Shown piece by piece: positions 1 to 10,480 of a DNA stretch of 64,000 nt (the stretch's first letter is position 1; every line of letters starts with the position of its first letter). The DNA comes from Patella vulgata (taxonomy: Eukaryota > Mollusca > Gastropoda > Patellidae), in assembly GCF_932274485.2 (NCBI RefSeq), contig NC_065882.2, positions 28,538,890 to 28,602,889 on the forward strand. The letters run 5' to 3'. The notes under the pieces are model-generated. The model worked only from the letters and a program-made list of their open reading frames with translations. It ran no database searches and was not told the origin of the DNA. Made by a program: the position numbers and the translations under genes.

Positions 1-360
1 GTCCAAGGTAATATCCAAATGACTTTAAATTTATACACAGTGTTTAAGGTCATGAGGCGAAGAAGCCTCTTGATTTTCAACGATTTCCGATAATTTCTGC
101 CAGAGTTATTGTCCTTGATCACCACCGTGAAATATCTTGTAGATGCTCTAGAGACCCAGGTTATCACTCGATTGATTTTAAATTTATACACCTATATATT
201 TTCAAGGATTTCCAATAATTACTGCTAGAGTTATGCCTTTGACTACTTCAAACAATCTCGAGGATGCTCTACAGACCAAAATGATCATTCGATTGACTTT
301 AGATTGAAACACAGAGTTTAAGGTCTTGGGATGAACAAGTATATTGATTTTCAACGATTT
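1..360. repeat. Diverged tandem repeat, unit about 120-155 bp
   Basis: Three related units begin at about 21, 174 and 295. Each starts with GA(C/T)TTTA(A/G)ATT and runs through phrases such as TTTAAGGTC, GATTTTCAACGATTTCC and AGAGTTAT. The spacing is 153 then 121 bp because one unit is partly deleted. A further diverged copy lies at 58,570-58,760, so this is a dispersed family. No coding content is seen. Confidence 0.7.
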
Positions 361-1499
361 TTGCTAACATGAACAGCTAAGTCCATGATATTAAATGTTT
401 TGTATACTAAACGTTAGCATAAGGCAGAACTAGAAGTCAAACAAATGATATTCTAATAATTACTTAATGAGTTGGTACTCTTAATCCGATTTTAGTGTGT
501 TATAGTGTGTTATGACCAGACGATTTAACTGCTGTGGGCGTATGTTTTGTTGCCTGGCAACTTATCTTTTACTAAGCAGTTATGCAATTTTTTTCAGCAG
601 TGCCCTGTTTTCAAAATGTATCTGACTGACAGGACTTTGATCATTGTTCATCTTGATTCTTTATCTAACATTAATGAACTATAGTATGATCATACATCAA
701 TTTAACTACTCTCCGCCATTTATTTAGAAGCTTGTAAATAACTAAATAGTTTACGTTTTAGAACTAAGCTTCTGGTACCATACAATGATATATTTTTGAT
801 TTTAGTGTGTATCAATTCGGAACGTTCTGGGTTTCAAACAAGCATACACATAGATACCAAATATAGGCAGTCTTTTTGATGTCTTTTTGAAGACCCACAA
901 TTAAAATATTGGCACAAGATAGACTGAAACTTCATAACCTCAATTAATTAGATTTAATCGCTATAAGGTTAAATCGTTTTATCACAGTAATCATATTGGG
1001 TAAGGGGAGGTAATCTAAATTAATTTAAGAGTTGTCTTTCTTGAATAGGCCTTTCTTTTGACGCCACGTTGTCACTCAGCAGCATTTAACGTAGAGTTTG
1101 TATGGCCTTTTATTTATTGCAAATTTAATTTATATGTTCTTTTTTTCAATTTCTGTTTTTGGTTTCTCACGAAATGGTTCGGAATAGTCGGGGTATGTGC
1201 TAGTATTTTTTGGACAATGCTCTCGGCATTGTTGTTGGCCTTCCCATAAGCCCGGGAACCGCTCATTACGGACCTTTCAAGCCTGTATTATGTTTTACAT
1301 ATTTGACATCCCGCTGAAAATGAATTTGAATGGCACATTCCCTAGCCTAGACAAATTGAGGACATGTGGATGTCCTTCCCAAACTTGGACCTATTGAGTC
1401 CCAGCACCCCCCCCCCCGCTTTCCCAGCCACTTCCTTGCACGAATTGGCTAGTATTAAATTTGTTAAGCTTTCTCATCTTCTCGTGATATTTTTTAAAA
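361..1499. other. Non-coding AT-rich stretch, nothing recognised
   Basis: Only short open frames occur here and none resembles a known protein. A poly-C run lies near 1,410. The outer end of the downstream DIRS-type element may lie within this stretch, but no terminal repeat could be identified. Confidence 0.4.
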
Positions 1500-1526
1500 G
1501 CCCAGAATTAGAAAACATATTTAAAT

Positions 1527-2400
1527 ATGCCGAAAATACGATCAACAATCTCCAAGAAGAAGAAGACAACAGGGCCAATCAAATCGAAATCAGCGACGTC
1601 GGCAGCAGTTATGGAGACGCCTTCTATTTCTAGTTCTAATAATAGTACATCTAGGCCTACAGAAGTTCAGGTCCAGGAGGGCCACGCCAGTGACAACATA
1701 TCTCCAACTCAGCCAGCTTTAATACCTGTTATAAGTTCTCTACCTTCTGGTAATATTTTTGATTCAATTCAACCAGTAGAAAGCGCTTCTAGGGAGTTAG
1801 GGCTACATGTATCCCATACTCTAAAGCAGAAAATTATCAACGGCGATTATGTGGATCTTTGTCAACTCCTCAGTAGGCCCCCGCAGCAAACTGATCCGGG
1901 ATCGCCGGTATTTATTTATTCTGAGGGTCATTTTAAACTACAACCCAAACCCTCTGGCGCTACCATCAAAGTCATAAGCCAGTGGACAGACGCCTTTATT
2001 TTTTACATTAGTTTATACCTAACCGCCCACCCACAGGCTGCCCAGGGCTAATTAAAATATATGCATTTGATTCGTCTTGGCTCGCAGCGTGTTACAGGTC
2101 TTGCATGGAAATCTTACAACGAACAGTATCGGCTAAAAAGGGCTACAAACCCAATCACTTCATGGGGATAAGTAGACCTATAGCTATGGCTCCTTTACAT
2201 GTTTAGCAATACACCTTAACCGTTTGCAACTGGTGCGCTGGGGAGTTCCTCGCAACAAAACAGCTGAAGTGCTATGACTTCAATTTTTCTGGGTTTTGTT
2301 CTAAACCAGTCTGTAATTATATACACAAATGTTTGAGATGTTCTGGTTTTCATTCTGCAGTTAATTGTACCATAACACCTTCTACTAATTACTACTAATT
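1527..2400 (+). pseudogene. DIRS-type gag-like region (fossil)
   Basis: The N-terminal part is basic (PKIRSTISKKKKTT) and followed by a Ser/Thr/Pro-rich stretch. A core contains GLHVSHTLKQKIINGDYVDL and, further on, an ISQWTDAF segment; both recur in gag-like ORFs of molluscan DIRS elements as I recall them. A Cys/His-rich stretch at about 2,290-2,380 (CSKPVCNYIHKC, then CSGFH) resembles the DIRS zinc finger. It would encode the particle-forming protein. The family call comes from motif memory and gene order. Confidence 0.65.
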
Positions 2401-2601
2401 ACTCTACTTATAGGCCAGGCAGACCCGTTCATAGGGGATATAGATTTTATTCACAGCCAATCGGCGGATACAGCCAACCCCGGTTTAATCGACCAAATTC
2501 AGGGGAATCAATTCGACCTGCATTCCCTCGCCAAAACCATCAAAACTGATGTTCTACACTTTTTATTACAAAACTACTGAAACACCGAGGACGGTAATGA
2601 G

Positions 2602-3444
2602 TTGTTAAAGGGTCCGTTTACGGAGAGATCTTTACCAAATCTTCGTATCTCTCCTATTGGTCTTGTCCCCAAAAAAGACGGTGGGTGGAGGCTTATACAC
2701 CACCTCTCATATCCATTCGGGGAAGGTGTAAATGACTTCTTGGATGTCTCAAAATGTTCCGTTCAGTATACTTCTTTCGACACCGCTCTGGAAATGATAA
2801 GTAGTCTTGGGAGGGGGGTCCTTCTTACTGAAATTGATATTAAATCTGCATTCGGGCTTTTACCAGTGCATCCATCAGACTTTAAGTTGCTTGGTCTCAA
2901 ACTATTAGGCCTATATTTCGTGGATAAATCCCTTCCAATGGGCTGCTCTTATGCTTGCGCATTGTTTGAAAAACTTTCAAGTTTCCTTGAGTGGGTGGTA
3001 AAATATACGGCCCAACGGGATAGTGTCGTGCACTATTTAGACGATTTGGACGTTAAACCCCATTTCATTTCATTTCATTTCATTTGTTTAGACGATTGTT
3101 TTTTTGTTGGCTGGAAAGAGAGTAATGATTCGAGCTGTCCTGCATCCACTTTTGTTCGGATTTGCAATGAATTAGGTGTTCCGTTAGCTAATGTAAAAAC
3201 CTTTGGATCAACCTCAGTGCTTACTTATTTAGGTCTCGAAATTAAGACTGAAAGCATGTCCGTTAGAATTCCCGAGGCAAAATTATTAGAACTTCGTTCA
3301 AACCTACTGTTGATCTTAAATATGTCAAAGGTAACCCTGAAGGAATTGCAGTCTCCCACGGGTATTTTAAATTTTTGTTCTCGAGCGATACCGGCTGCCA
3401 GGGCTTTTAATCGACGATTTTACGACGCAATGGCCGACTTTTAA
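2602..3444 (+). pseudogene. DIRS-type reverse transcriptase (fossil)
   Basis: Reverse transcriptase landmarks appear in order: ISPIGLVPKKDGGWRLIHHL (fingers), LLTEIDIKSAFGLLPVHP (first catalytic Asp), LPMGCSYACALFEKLSSF and HYLDD (catalytic box). The linker towards RNase H follows. This order and the YLDD box fit DIRS elements. A short SINE tail sits directly after the catalytic box without disturbing the reading frame. Confidence 0.8.
3036..3097 (+). repeat. 5'-truncated SINE tail with 11-bp target duplication, inside DIRS reverse transcriptase
   Basis: The 40 bp at 3,047-3,086 carry GGACGTTAAACCCCATTTC followed by CATTT repeats, the 3' end of the SINE families seen elsewhere in this window. 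They are flanked by TTTAGACGATT at 3,036-3,046 and again at 3,087-3,097. Insert plus duplication is 51 bp, a multiple of three. This is a severely 5'-truncated SINE copy placed by target-primed reverse transcription. Confidence 0.85.
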
Positions 3445-3548
3445 AACATCAGCGTTAAAAGAAGACCTTCGGCTCTGGTTGATATTCTTAGAAGCCTTTA
3501 ATGGAATAAGTTTTTTTTCCTGAGCTAGCCTGGACGCCTGACAGTACT

Positions 3549-3935
3549 TTGCATTTGTATACAGACAGTGCTGGAAGCCTAGACTTAGGTTGTGCTGCTC
3601 ATTTTCACCCCAAATGGTGTTATTTTCCATGGCCTAGGCATGGGGGTTTTACTGATTTAATGCGTGATATTACGTCCTTGGAGTTAATTCCAATTTTACT
3701 GGCTTTCCAAATGTGGACTTCGTTTCTGACACATCGGAAATTAATTTTACATGACTGTTGATAATCAAGCTTTAGTCTGTATTTTAAACACAAAGTCATC
3801 TAAGTCTAAGCGAATCATTCATATTTTACGCCCATTAGTCTTACTTCATGCTTCATATTGTTCAATTTAAATCTGTTCATCTGAGTTCATGCAAAAATGT
3901 TATATCAGATTCTCTTTCTCGACAGCAGTGGTACC
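3549..3935 (+). pseudogene. DIRS-type RNase H region (fossil)
   Basis: LHLYTDSAGS carries the first RNase H aspartate. It is followed by WCYFPWP, a DITSLELIPILLAF helix with the glutamate, and an ISDSLSRQQW tail near 3,900-3,930. This arrangement is typical of DIRS elements, where RNase H directly follows the reverse transcriptase and precedes the recombinase. Confidence 0.75.
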
Positions 3936-3959
3936 GATTCCGAACACTGGCCCCAACTG

Positions 3960-4912
3960 CAGACGTATATCCATCAGTAATTCCTGCACAGTTCATGAAG
4001 CTGATCTCCGATCCCAAACTAATGAGTTATTAAACGCCTCTACCAGTGGTAATACTAAGGAGGTCTATAGTAACGGTCTGAAAGCTTTTGAATTAAACAT
4101 GGTCGCCAGCAAATAATGCCACCAGATGTGCAGCAAATTATAAATTTTGTAGCCTTCCTAGCCGTTCAAAAGTGTGCCCCTAGTACCGTCCATAGTTATT
4201 TGTCAGGGATAGCTTTTCATTCCAAACTATTAGGGCACAATGATGTTACACAAAACTTTGTAGTTAAGAAAATTTTGACTGGTATGTCAAGATCGTCGCA
4301 TAGGTTTGATACTAGACGCCCAATCACTCCAGACATATTGTTGCGGTTAATAAACATTTTACCTATTGTATGCAGTTCAATATTTGAAATCACTTTATTC
4401 CGGGCGGCCTTTTCACTAGACTTTTACGTTTTTTTTTTCTGGTTGGCGAACTTGTCATTTGTAAGCCTGGCATAAGTCCTTGGGTGGATGGCATCACCTT
4501 GGGGGATCTCGGAAAATGTTTAACGGTACTAATATCAAGTTCTAAGACGGACCAAACAGACAAAGGTGTAACTCTCTTTTTGTCGCAGACCGGGGGCCCC
4601 ACCTACCCTGTAAGTCTTGTCAAAAGATATATGCATATCCGCCCTTCCCTCCCCGGTCCATTCTTTTGTCATTTTGGGGGAATGCCAGTAACTAGGTACC
4701 AGTTTAATGCCATTTTGAAAAAAATCACTGAATCTATTAGGTATGGATGATATCCCTTACAAATCTCATTCCTTTCGGCTACCACAGCGTCACTACTCGG
4801 TTTCTCTGATGATCAAATCAAAGAACTTGGGCGTTGGCAATCCCGTTCATTCAGTGCCTACATCAGAATTCCAACAAAGAAAATGAGTAATTATCGTGTG
4901 GCTACTTAAATG
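3960..4912 (+). pseudogene. DIRS-type tyrosine recombinase (fossil)
   Basis: The N-terminal SAM-like part is seen in PDVQQIINFVAFLAVQKCAP and TVHSYLSGIAFHSKLLG. A catalytic-domain segment follows (RRPITPDILLRLINILP), then DGITLGDLGKCLTVLISSSK and KTDQTDKGV, and a final stretch near 4,760-4,900 with a SHSFRL-like arginine box. Recombinases of this kind insert circular DIRS cDNA without an integrase. The region is broken. Confidence 0.7.
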
Positions 4913-5581
4913 TGTATCGTATGTGTTATATAATTAGAATTTTGTCCGTTTCTTTACCTTGTCTTTACCTTGATTTTCATTTAATTTGCCTTCATTAAAT
5001 TTCATCAGTGCATGAACGAACAGCTGTTCCCGGGGTTCGTCATAAACTAACTTATTTTATCTTAAAAACACAACACAGTTTATATGGAAATACAATCACT
5101 GGTTTATAAGTATAGCACGACGTTTCGACAAGTATTCTCTTATCGTTATCTTATCTCAATGAAATTTGAAGTTTGGACGAATTTTCATACGAATTATTTT
5201 ATCTGAATGGAATTTGTAATTGTGACAATTTTGGGGAAGTTTTAATTTTAATTATTTTTTCGGAATGAAATATGAAGTTGTGACAAATTTTTGAAGTTTA
5301 ACTATATGACTGTTTGATTTGATTTAAGGTTTGCCCAAAGCCCAAGTTCGGGTGATAAACTTTCAGTTGATTTATTTGGTTTGCCCAAAGCCCATGTTCG
5401 GGTGGTAAACGTTTGTTGAATTATTTAATACAATTGAATTTGAATTGATTGAATTATTTGGTTACAGCCATGGCCACATTATGCCAAAAATGAAGTATTT
5501 CTTAAATATCATTTAATGTGTTGAGTTATCTGTGATAAGAAAATCTTTGTGTATAAGGTGTCCCCTTCCCATCCAACCAAT
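4913..5581. repeat. Non-coding stretch with two small degenerate tandem repeats
   Basis: At about 5,152-5,310 a unit of roughly 60-65 bp, containing AATG(A/G)AAT(T/A)TGAAGT and TGACAA, occurs about three times with much divergence. At 5,328-5,360 and 5,378-5,410 the phrase GGTTTGCCCAAAGCCCA is repeated at a 50-bp spacing. The phrase AGCACGACGTTTCGACAAGT at about 5,115 recurs near 12,180. No gene is seen. Confidence 0.5.
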
Positions 5582-5842
5582 ATTAATTATTATTATTATA
5601 GTGCGCCCTTTCATATAACATGTTAAGGGGCACTTTACAAAGGGACAATGTAATCATAAATAAACAACAAGATCATGGACATGTTAACGATTGTATACAG
5701 AGTCAGTTAAAAGCCCGATTAAATAAATGTGTTTTAAGTTGTTTTTTTAAAAGAATATAGAGATGTACAACATCTTAAACTAAATGGTACTTGATAACTA
5801 AAAGAGCGCTGACCATAAGAGACCAGTTGAGCAGTTTTGGGC

Positions 5843-7242
5843 GGCGGGACGATTTACCCAATACTACCCAATACCACCCGAATACCACTCCAATATCACC
5901 ACATACTACCCAATACTACAACATAATGGTGCCTAAGGAGCATATTACTTGATTTATTTTTCAAAAATAGTGAGATATATCGTGGGAAATATACTTCGAA
6001 TGTGATTACCGATGCCTGGCTGTTCCATTTGCCTCCCTATATCACCCAACTCAAGCAAATAATAACCCAATACTACCAAATACTTATCAAATACTACTAA
6101 ATACTACCCAATATTATAAAATACAAACCTAATATCGTCAATTAGCAGCACATCAGTATAATAATTGCAACGAATATTCGATAATTTACATTTGAAACAT
6201 TTTGAAACATTTGAAACATTTTATTTCACTAAAGGCCTCACATGAGGCATGATAGTACAATAATTTAACAAAATTAATATAATGCATGAAAAAAACATAT
6301 ATACATATGTGTGATTAAGTGGGAAGGTAATTTACCTTATTCTTTGAAGACAGCCATAACAATTTTACAAACTTTAGCTAAACCAATAAGAACAAACTTG
6401 TCTTTACTATTCATTAATTCAGAAAAACTCATTGTATTTTTAATTTTACATATATCTGCAGGTAAAAACTTCTGTCGTTCAAAATTAAAGAAGTTACAGT
6501 TAAATATATAATGAAATTCGTCCCCTTGCTCTTCATTGTTACATAAATCACAAACTCTTTCTGATCTATCAATGCCATAGAATCTACCACATTCAATAGG
6601 TAATCTATGACTACCACATCTAAATTTACATAGATTAAGTCTTAAATCAAAAGGCAATGCTGTTAAATAATTTTCCAAGCCAAATTCAGATTTATACATC
6701 CTATAGTTTAAACATTTAGCTGAATTGAACGTTTTGGCCTTCCAATCATTTACAAACAAATTATGGTAAAACTGTTTCACATTTTAAGACAAGTTACAAT
6801 TCTGATCTACATTTTGATTATTCCAGGCATTAACAAAGCCACATTCAGTTAATATAATATCTTTAACACAATTTAACCATTTAGTGCAATTTCATTAATT
6901 TTAAAATAAAACATTGTGCAGTAAGTAAATACGCAATAACTTAATAGTTGACATGAAAAAATGAATATAAACATTATGCAATTGTTTTGTTAAAGCATTA
7001 ATTAGTATTGGGTTATTATAAGCTTGTTTGGGGTGCTATAGGGAGTTAAATGGAACAGCCAGACATGGGTATCGCATTTGAAGTACATTTCCCGCGATAT
7101 AACTCTCTATTTTTGAAAAAAATCAAATGATATGTCTATTTTGCATCATTATGTTGTAATATTGGGTAGTATGTGGTGATATTGAGATGGTATTGGGGTG
7201 TATTGGGTGGTATGGGGTAGTATTGGGTAAATCGTCCCACCC
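5843..7242. mobile_element. 1.4-kb transposon with ~245-bp inverted repeats and 9-bp target duplication
   Basis: The left end GGCGGGACGATTTACCCAAT matches the reverse complement of the right end (GGGTGGGACGATTTACCC). The two arms stay alignable for about 245 bp and are full of CCCAATACTACC-like repeats. GTTTTGGGC occurs at 5,834-5,842 and 7,243-7,251, giving a 9-bp target duplication. Long inverted repeats with a 9-bp duplication suggest a Mutator-like element, by inference. No transposase is seen; the middle holds a LINE fragment. It inserted into the L2-like LINE. Confidence 0.8.
6187..6880 (-). pseudogene. LINE 3'-terminal fragment (ORF2 C-terminus) inside the 1.4-kb transposon
   Basis: An open frame at 6,337-6,780 on the - strand encodes 147 residues ending in a non-LTR-type C-terminal zinc motif: CGRFYGIDRSERVCDLCNNE, then HYIFNC. 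The pattern CxxC-x(n)-HxxxxC is typical of LINE ORF2 ends. Downstream on the same strand (6,187-6,235) is a tail of AAATGTTTC-type repeats, which may be the LINE 3' terminus. The copy is strongly 5'-truncated and the clade is not determined. Confidence 0.65.
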
Positions 7243-7990
7243 GTTTTGGGCTTTAAAAGTAGTTTATCTGATGTACGTAATGTTCGGCCAGGTGTATAAA
7301 GTTCTAAAAGATCTGAGAGGTAAACAGGAGCTAAATTATTTAAACATTTAAAAGTAAGTAATAAAATCTTAAAATCAATTCGATATTTAACAGGTAACCA
7401 GTGTAAATTTAAGATTTAATGCAGAGCCACAAATACCGAATTTAAATTGAAGAAGAATGGAGGGGTCCACCGTGTCGAAAGCAGCAGATACATCTAATAA
7501 AATTAAAAATGTACATTTTCTATTATCAATTTCCATTAAAATATCATTTGAAACCCGGGTTAAAGCTGTTTCGGTACTGTGAAATTGTTTATAAGCACTT
7601 TGAAATGGTTCATACAAACAGTTATAATCTAGGTGAGCCTTTATCTGAGAAGCAATACATTTCTCCAATATTTTAGAAATAAAACTTAAGTTAGAGTCAG
7701 GTCTGTAACTTTTAAAAACATTGGGATCCTGTGTAGACTTTCTTATTAAAGGGGTAACATATAAGCTTGTTCGAAAACGTTGGGAATAGTAGAGGATGAT
7801 ATACAAAAATTAATAACAAGAACAAGAATCGGAACAGGATTCAATGAACAAGATTTAGGAGCAGAAGATTTAATTAGCTTAAAAACAAAAGATTCACTAA
7901 CCAAGTTAAAATTTTCTAAACAAACAGAATTTTCTAACTTATCAAAATCATGAGCGTTAAAATCAATAAGAGACTGGATCGTTCGCTTCG
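7243..7990 (-). pseudogene. L2-like LINE reverse transcriptase fragment
   Basis: On the - strand the 7,387-7,806 frame reads FKSYRPDSNLSFISKILEKC, QSAYKQFHSTETALTRVSND and FLILLDVSAAFDTVD, which are L2/CR1 reverse transcriptase motifs. Upstream of it (7,810-7,980) lies SLNPVPILVLVINFC, and downstream (7,250-7,390) LHWLPVKYRIDFKILLLTFK, the end of the thumb region. The frames are not continuous, and the segment with the catalytic FADD box is missing between about 7,440 and 7,390, so it is a deleted pseudogene. Confidence 0.8.
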
Positions 7991-8229
7991 TGTCTTAATA
8001 TATCACTGGTCTTATTACCGGTCTAATTAAATTGTTAGTCCACTTAGAAAACACGGACAATCATGGACGACTAGAAGAGCTGCTCTATAACGTTGCTAGG
8101 ATAGTTATAGCAGTCATCATAACATATTAAAAACTATGTCGGGGTGCACGAGTAGCTATAATATGTAAAACATATAAGAAACCTAATATAAAGAAACTAA
8201 ACAATGACTAAGTCGGACAATCGCTAAAA

Positions 8230-8823
8230 TATACTCTTCAAAAAAAGTAGGGGATATTGAAATGCAAATACTATTGCAGGTTGTGATATAAATAGTCATC
8301 GACACTTGAGATGCTTTGAAAGCATGTTCACAGATGAAGAACTTATCGCCCCAACAGAACCACTGAGCTACATGTGCGACACGCAATAGCGCCATACACG
8401 TGGGAGGGGTTCATTGTCAAATTTGACACTTCAAGGAAGGGTTGATGAAAACTGCCGTTTGCTGGTTTATCCTATCCATGTTTGCTTTCCTATCGGTTCT
8501 TGCATAAGATTTACTGTTTAGCGTATCTTTGCTTTAGTGTGTTACGTTTAATTTGATCGGGAGACGTGTTCGTCGACGTCAACGTCAGCCGACAACACTG
8601 CAAGAATTGGCCGTGGCACTGCAAGAGGAGTGGGTCAGATTGCTCCAAATTGTGAATGGGCGGTTGATTAGGAGCATTCCACGACGAATTGCTGAATCTC
8701 TGAGGATTGGTGGAGCAATTGGCCTGTTATTAACATACACTGGTTATCTCTAATAAAAACAGCAGTGTATTTCCGCAGTTTTGTATTGTTTCTAAATATC
8801 CCCTACTTTTTTGGAAGAGTATA
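8230..8823 (+). mobile_element. Internally deleted Tc1/mariner transposon
   Basis: Terminal inverted repeats TACTCTTC...AGTAGGGGATA (8,232) and TATCCCCTACTTTTTTGGAAGAGTA (ends 8,821) are flanked by TA on both sides, the Tc1/mariner target duplication. The element is 590 bp, far below the roughly 1.3-1.7 kb of an autonomous copy. It keeps only the end of a transposase gene. Confidence 0.85.
8553..8753 (+). pseudogene. Tc1/mariner transposase C-terminal remnant
   Basis: The 66-residue frame contains RRQRQPTTLQELAVALQEEW and then SIPRRIAESLRIGGAI. These match the end of IS630/Tc1 transposases, with a TLxELxxALxEEW helix followed by a SMxxRxxxxxxxxGG tail. The DDE catalytic core upstream is missing, so the copy cannot encode an active enzyme. 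Confidence 0.75.
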
Positions 8824-9752
8824 AGAATAGCGAGCAAAGATATATTGCCATGCTTGAGGGATTATATGACCTGTATCCTCGCGTCCTACTTTCAGTTCCC
8901 TTGCTTCCAGTGTTCAGTCTAATTCGCAAGATTCGAAACCAGTTTCATTATAATCGTGGAACAAAGTGGGACCAAAATATTTGCGTGATCTAAAATCATT
9001 AAAAGGGTTGGCTTTTGGTAAATGAATATAAACAATTATATCATAAATAAAAATCTACGAGTTTCGTTTTATCAGAAAATAGCGGTTTGTAATTAAACGT
9101 TATTGTCCTTGTACTGGCATATTGTATCTTTTCTACTTATAACTTCCGATTTAGAAAACACTACATGCATAGGTCTATATCATATAAAATTTAAATTAGT
9201 TTTTCTTCGGATGTTCTACATTTTTCTAAAAGTCCGTTGAACGTTGTTCATGATGCACATTACAATACGTCATTGTAAGGAACATTTTCTTTTACGTAAT
9301 TAACTATAGCTTTCTTGATCCCTTATTAAAACAACATCGCAAACATTAGGAACATATTTAATATATGTTATCTGCTCCCCGATTTTCGACTTAAAACTTA
9401 TCTGCTTTTGTACCAAAACCCAAAACGTGGTAACAGAAATTTTATCCACCCCAACAGTTCTTTTAAGACCCAGTGAATAGATCTCTGTTTTTTTTTTTGT
9501 AAAATTCTGGCCCTGAACTTGTGGTGCCAATTCCGGTAATATCCAAAATGAAAAAATTTACATATACATAATTTAGACCAAAGTACCCTTACTTGAATTA
9601 AACGGTCTGTTATCGGATCAATTAAATTGTATCTGTACATCTTACATCAATAAACGGACGCGGGTCGAATGTTTATTCATTATGTTAGCTAGCTTGATAA
9701 ACAATGCCGTAGTTTATATAAAATATAACCGCCATATGTCCCTTTTCTACTC
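8824..9752. other. AT-rich non-coding stretch, nothing recognised
   Basis: Short open frames on both strands (for example 9,300-9,640) overlap each other and resemble no known protein. No inverted repeats or tails were noticed. Confidence 0.4.
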
Positions 9753-9811
9753 CCGTCTTTATTAACCCTGTTGGTGCAGAAAAGCAAGACATTAAACATC
9801 ATTTCATTAAT
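9753..9811 (+). repeat. Degenerate SINE 3'-end relic
   Basis: CGTCTTTATTAACCCTGTTG...GCAAGACATTAAACATCATTTCATT is a mutated copy of the 3' end seen intact near 10,421-10,480. Only about 60 bp remain. Confidence 0.55.
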
Positions 9812-10017
9812 TTTATTTTAATCCCCATTTTATTTAATTTCATTTCTCGACTTCAATCAGTAACTCTAGCTGCTTTCCCTTTTTTGTGCCGGCCCTTTCG
9901 ACCATAAAGCTGTAGTTGTGTTTTTTTTTTATCAAAATAGGCCATAAACATGTATCGCTAAGAATTTTCAAATAAAGAGTGATGACTTGAATTGGAATTT
10001 ATAGATTTAAGGGCGTT

Positions 10018-10410
10018 GTTTCCCCTTGTCAGTGGTGCAGGACGGAGGGTCTGACAAGGACAGCTGTCTAGTCGTTCTGATGGGACGAAAAACCGAGGAC
10101 CCGTGTACACATTGGCGTGGCAGTTGGAATTCGATATAAGAGTAGGCCATAGTGCCGTTGCTCGGGCAAAATTTCCCTCATAGCACACTGTATGCCGTCT
10201 AGTCGTTCGAAAAACCGAGGTCCCGTGTATACATTGGCGTGCACGTAAAAGATCCCTTGGCAGTTTGGATTCGATATAAGAGTAGGCCATAGTGCCGCTG
10301 TCCGGGCAAAATTTCCCTCATAGCACCCTGCATGGCGTATGCTCATCTTCATTAGCCCAGTATAGGAGCAGAACAGTAGGACGTTAAACTCCATTTTATT
10401 TCATTTCATT
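10018..10410 (+). repeat. SINE family A copy with internal duplication
   Basis: The sequence runs from CCCTTGTCAGTGGTGCAGGA to the tail CGTTAAACTCCATTTTATTTC. It lacks the tRNA-related head. A central block of about 120 bp, from GTCTAGTCGTTC to the CATAGCAC phrase, is present twice (about 10,075-10,190 and 10,197-10,325). This looks like a tandem duplication or two fused copies. Confidence 0.8.
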
Positions 10411-10420
10411 TACATATGGC

Positions 10421-10480
10421 CGCCTTCATTAGCCCAGTCGGAGCAGAACAGTAGGACGTTAAACCCCATTTCATTTCATT
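10421..10480 (+). repeat. SINE family A 3' fragment
   Basis: CGCCTTCATTAGCCCAGTCG through CCCCATTTCATTTCATT repeats the last 60 bp of the copy directly upstream. It is a second, heavily 5'-truncated SINE end. Confidence 0.8.

Larger units (their letters stand above)
1500..4912 (+). mobile_element. DIRS/Ngaro-type tyrosine-recombinase retroelement, broken fossil
   Basis: The parts run on the + strand in family order: a gag-like region with a zinc-finger segment (1,527-2,400), reverse transcriptase (2,602-3,444), RNase H (3,549-3,935) and a tyrosine recombinase (3,960-4,912). The recombinase in place of a DDE integrase separates it from Gypsy and Copia elements. No methyltransferase-like domain was recognised. 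The terminal repeats were not found, so the ends are approximate. It is broken, with roughly six or more breaks, and looks old. A fragment of a SINE lies inside the reverse transcriptase. The DIRS order is confident; the choice between DIRS and Ngaro is not. Confidence 0.8.
5582..7990 (-). mobile_element. L2/CR1-like LINE, 5'-truncated and split by a transposon
   Basis: The element reads on the - strand. Its RT-bearing part is at 7,243-7,990 and its 3' end at 5,582-5,842. The 3' end ends in GAAAGGGCGCACTATAATAA followed by ATT repeats, the microsatellite tail typical of the L2 clade. The piece just before it, near 5,740-5,842, reads like the end of an L2 ORF2 (LVSYGQRSFSYQVPF-like). The break at 5,843-7,242 is an inverted-repeat transposon with a 9-bp target duplication, so both pieces belong to one LINE. 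The 5' end near 7,990 is truncated. Confidence 0.8.
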
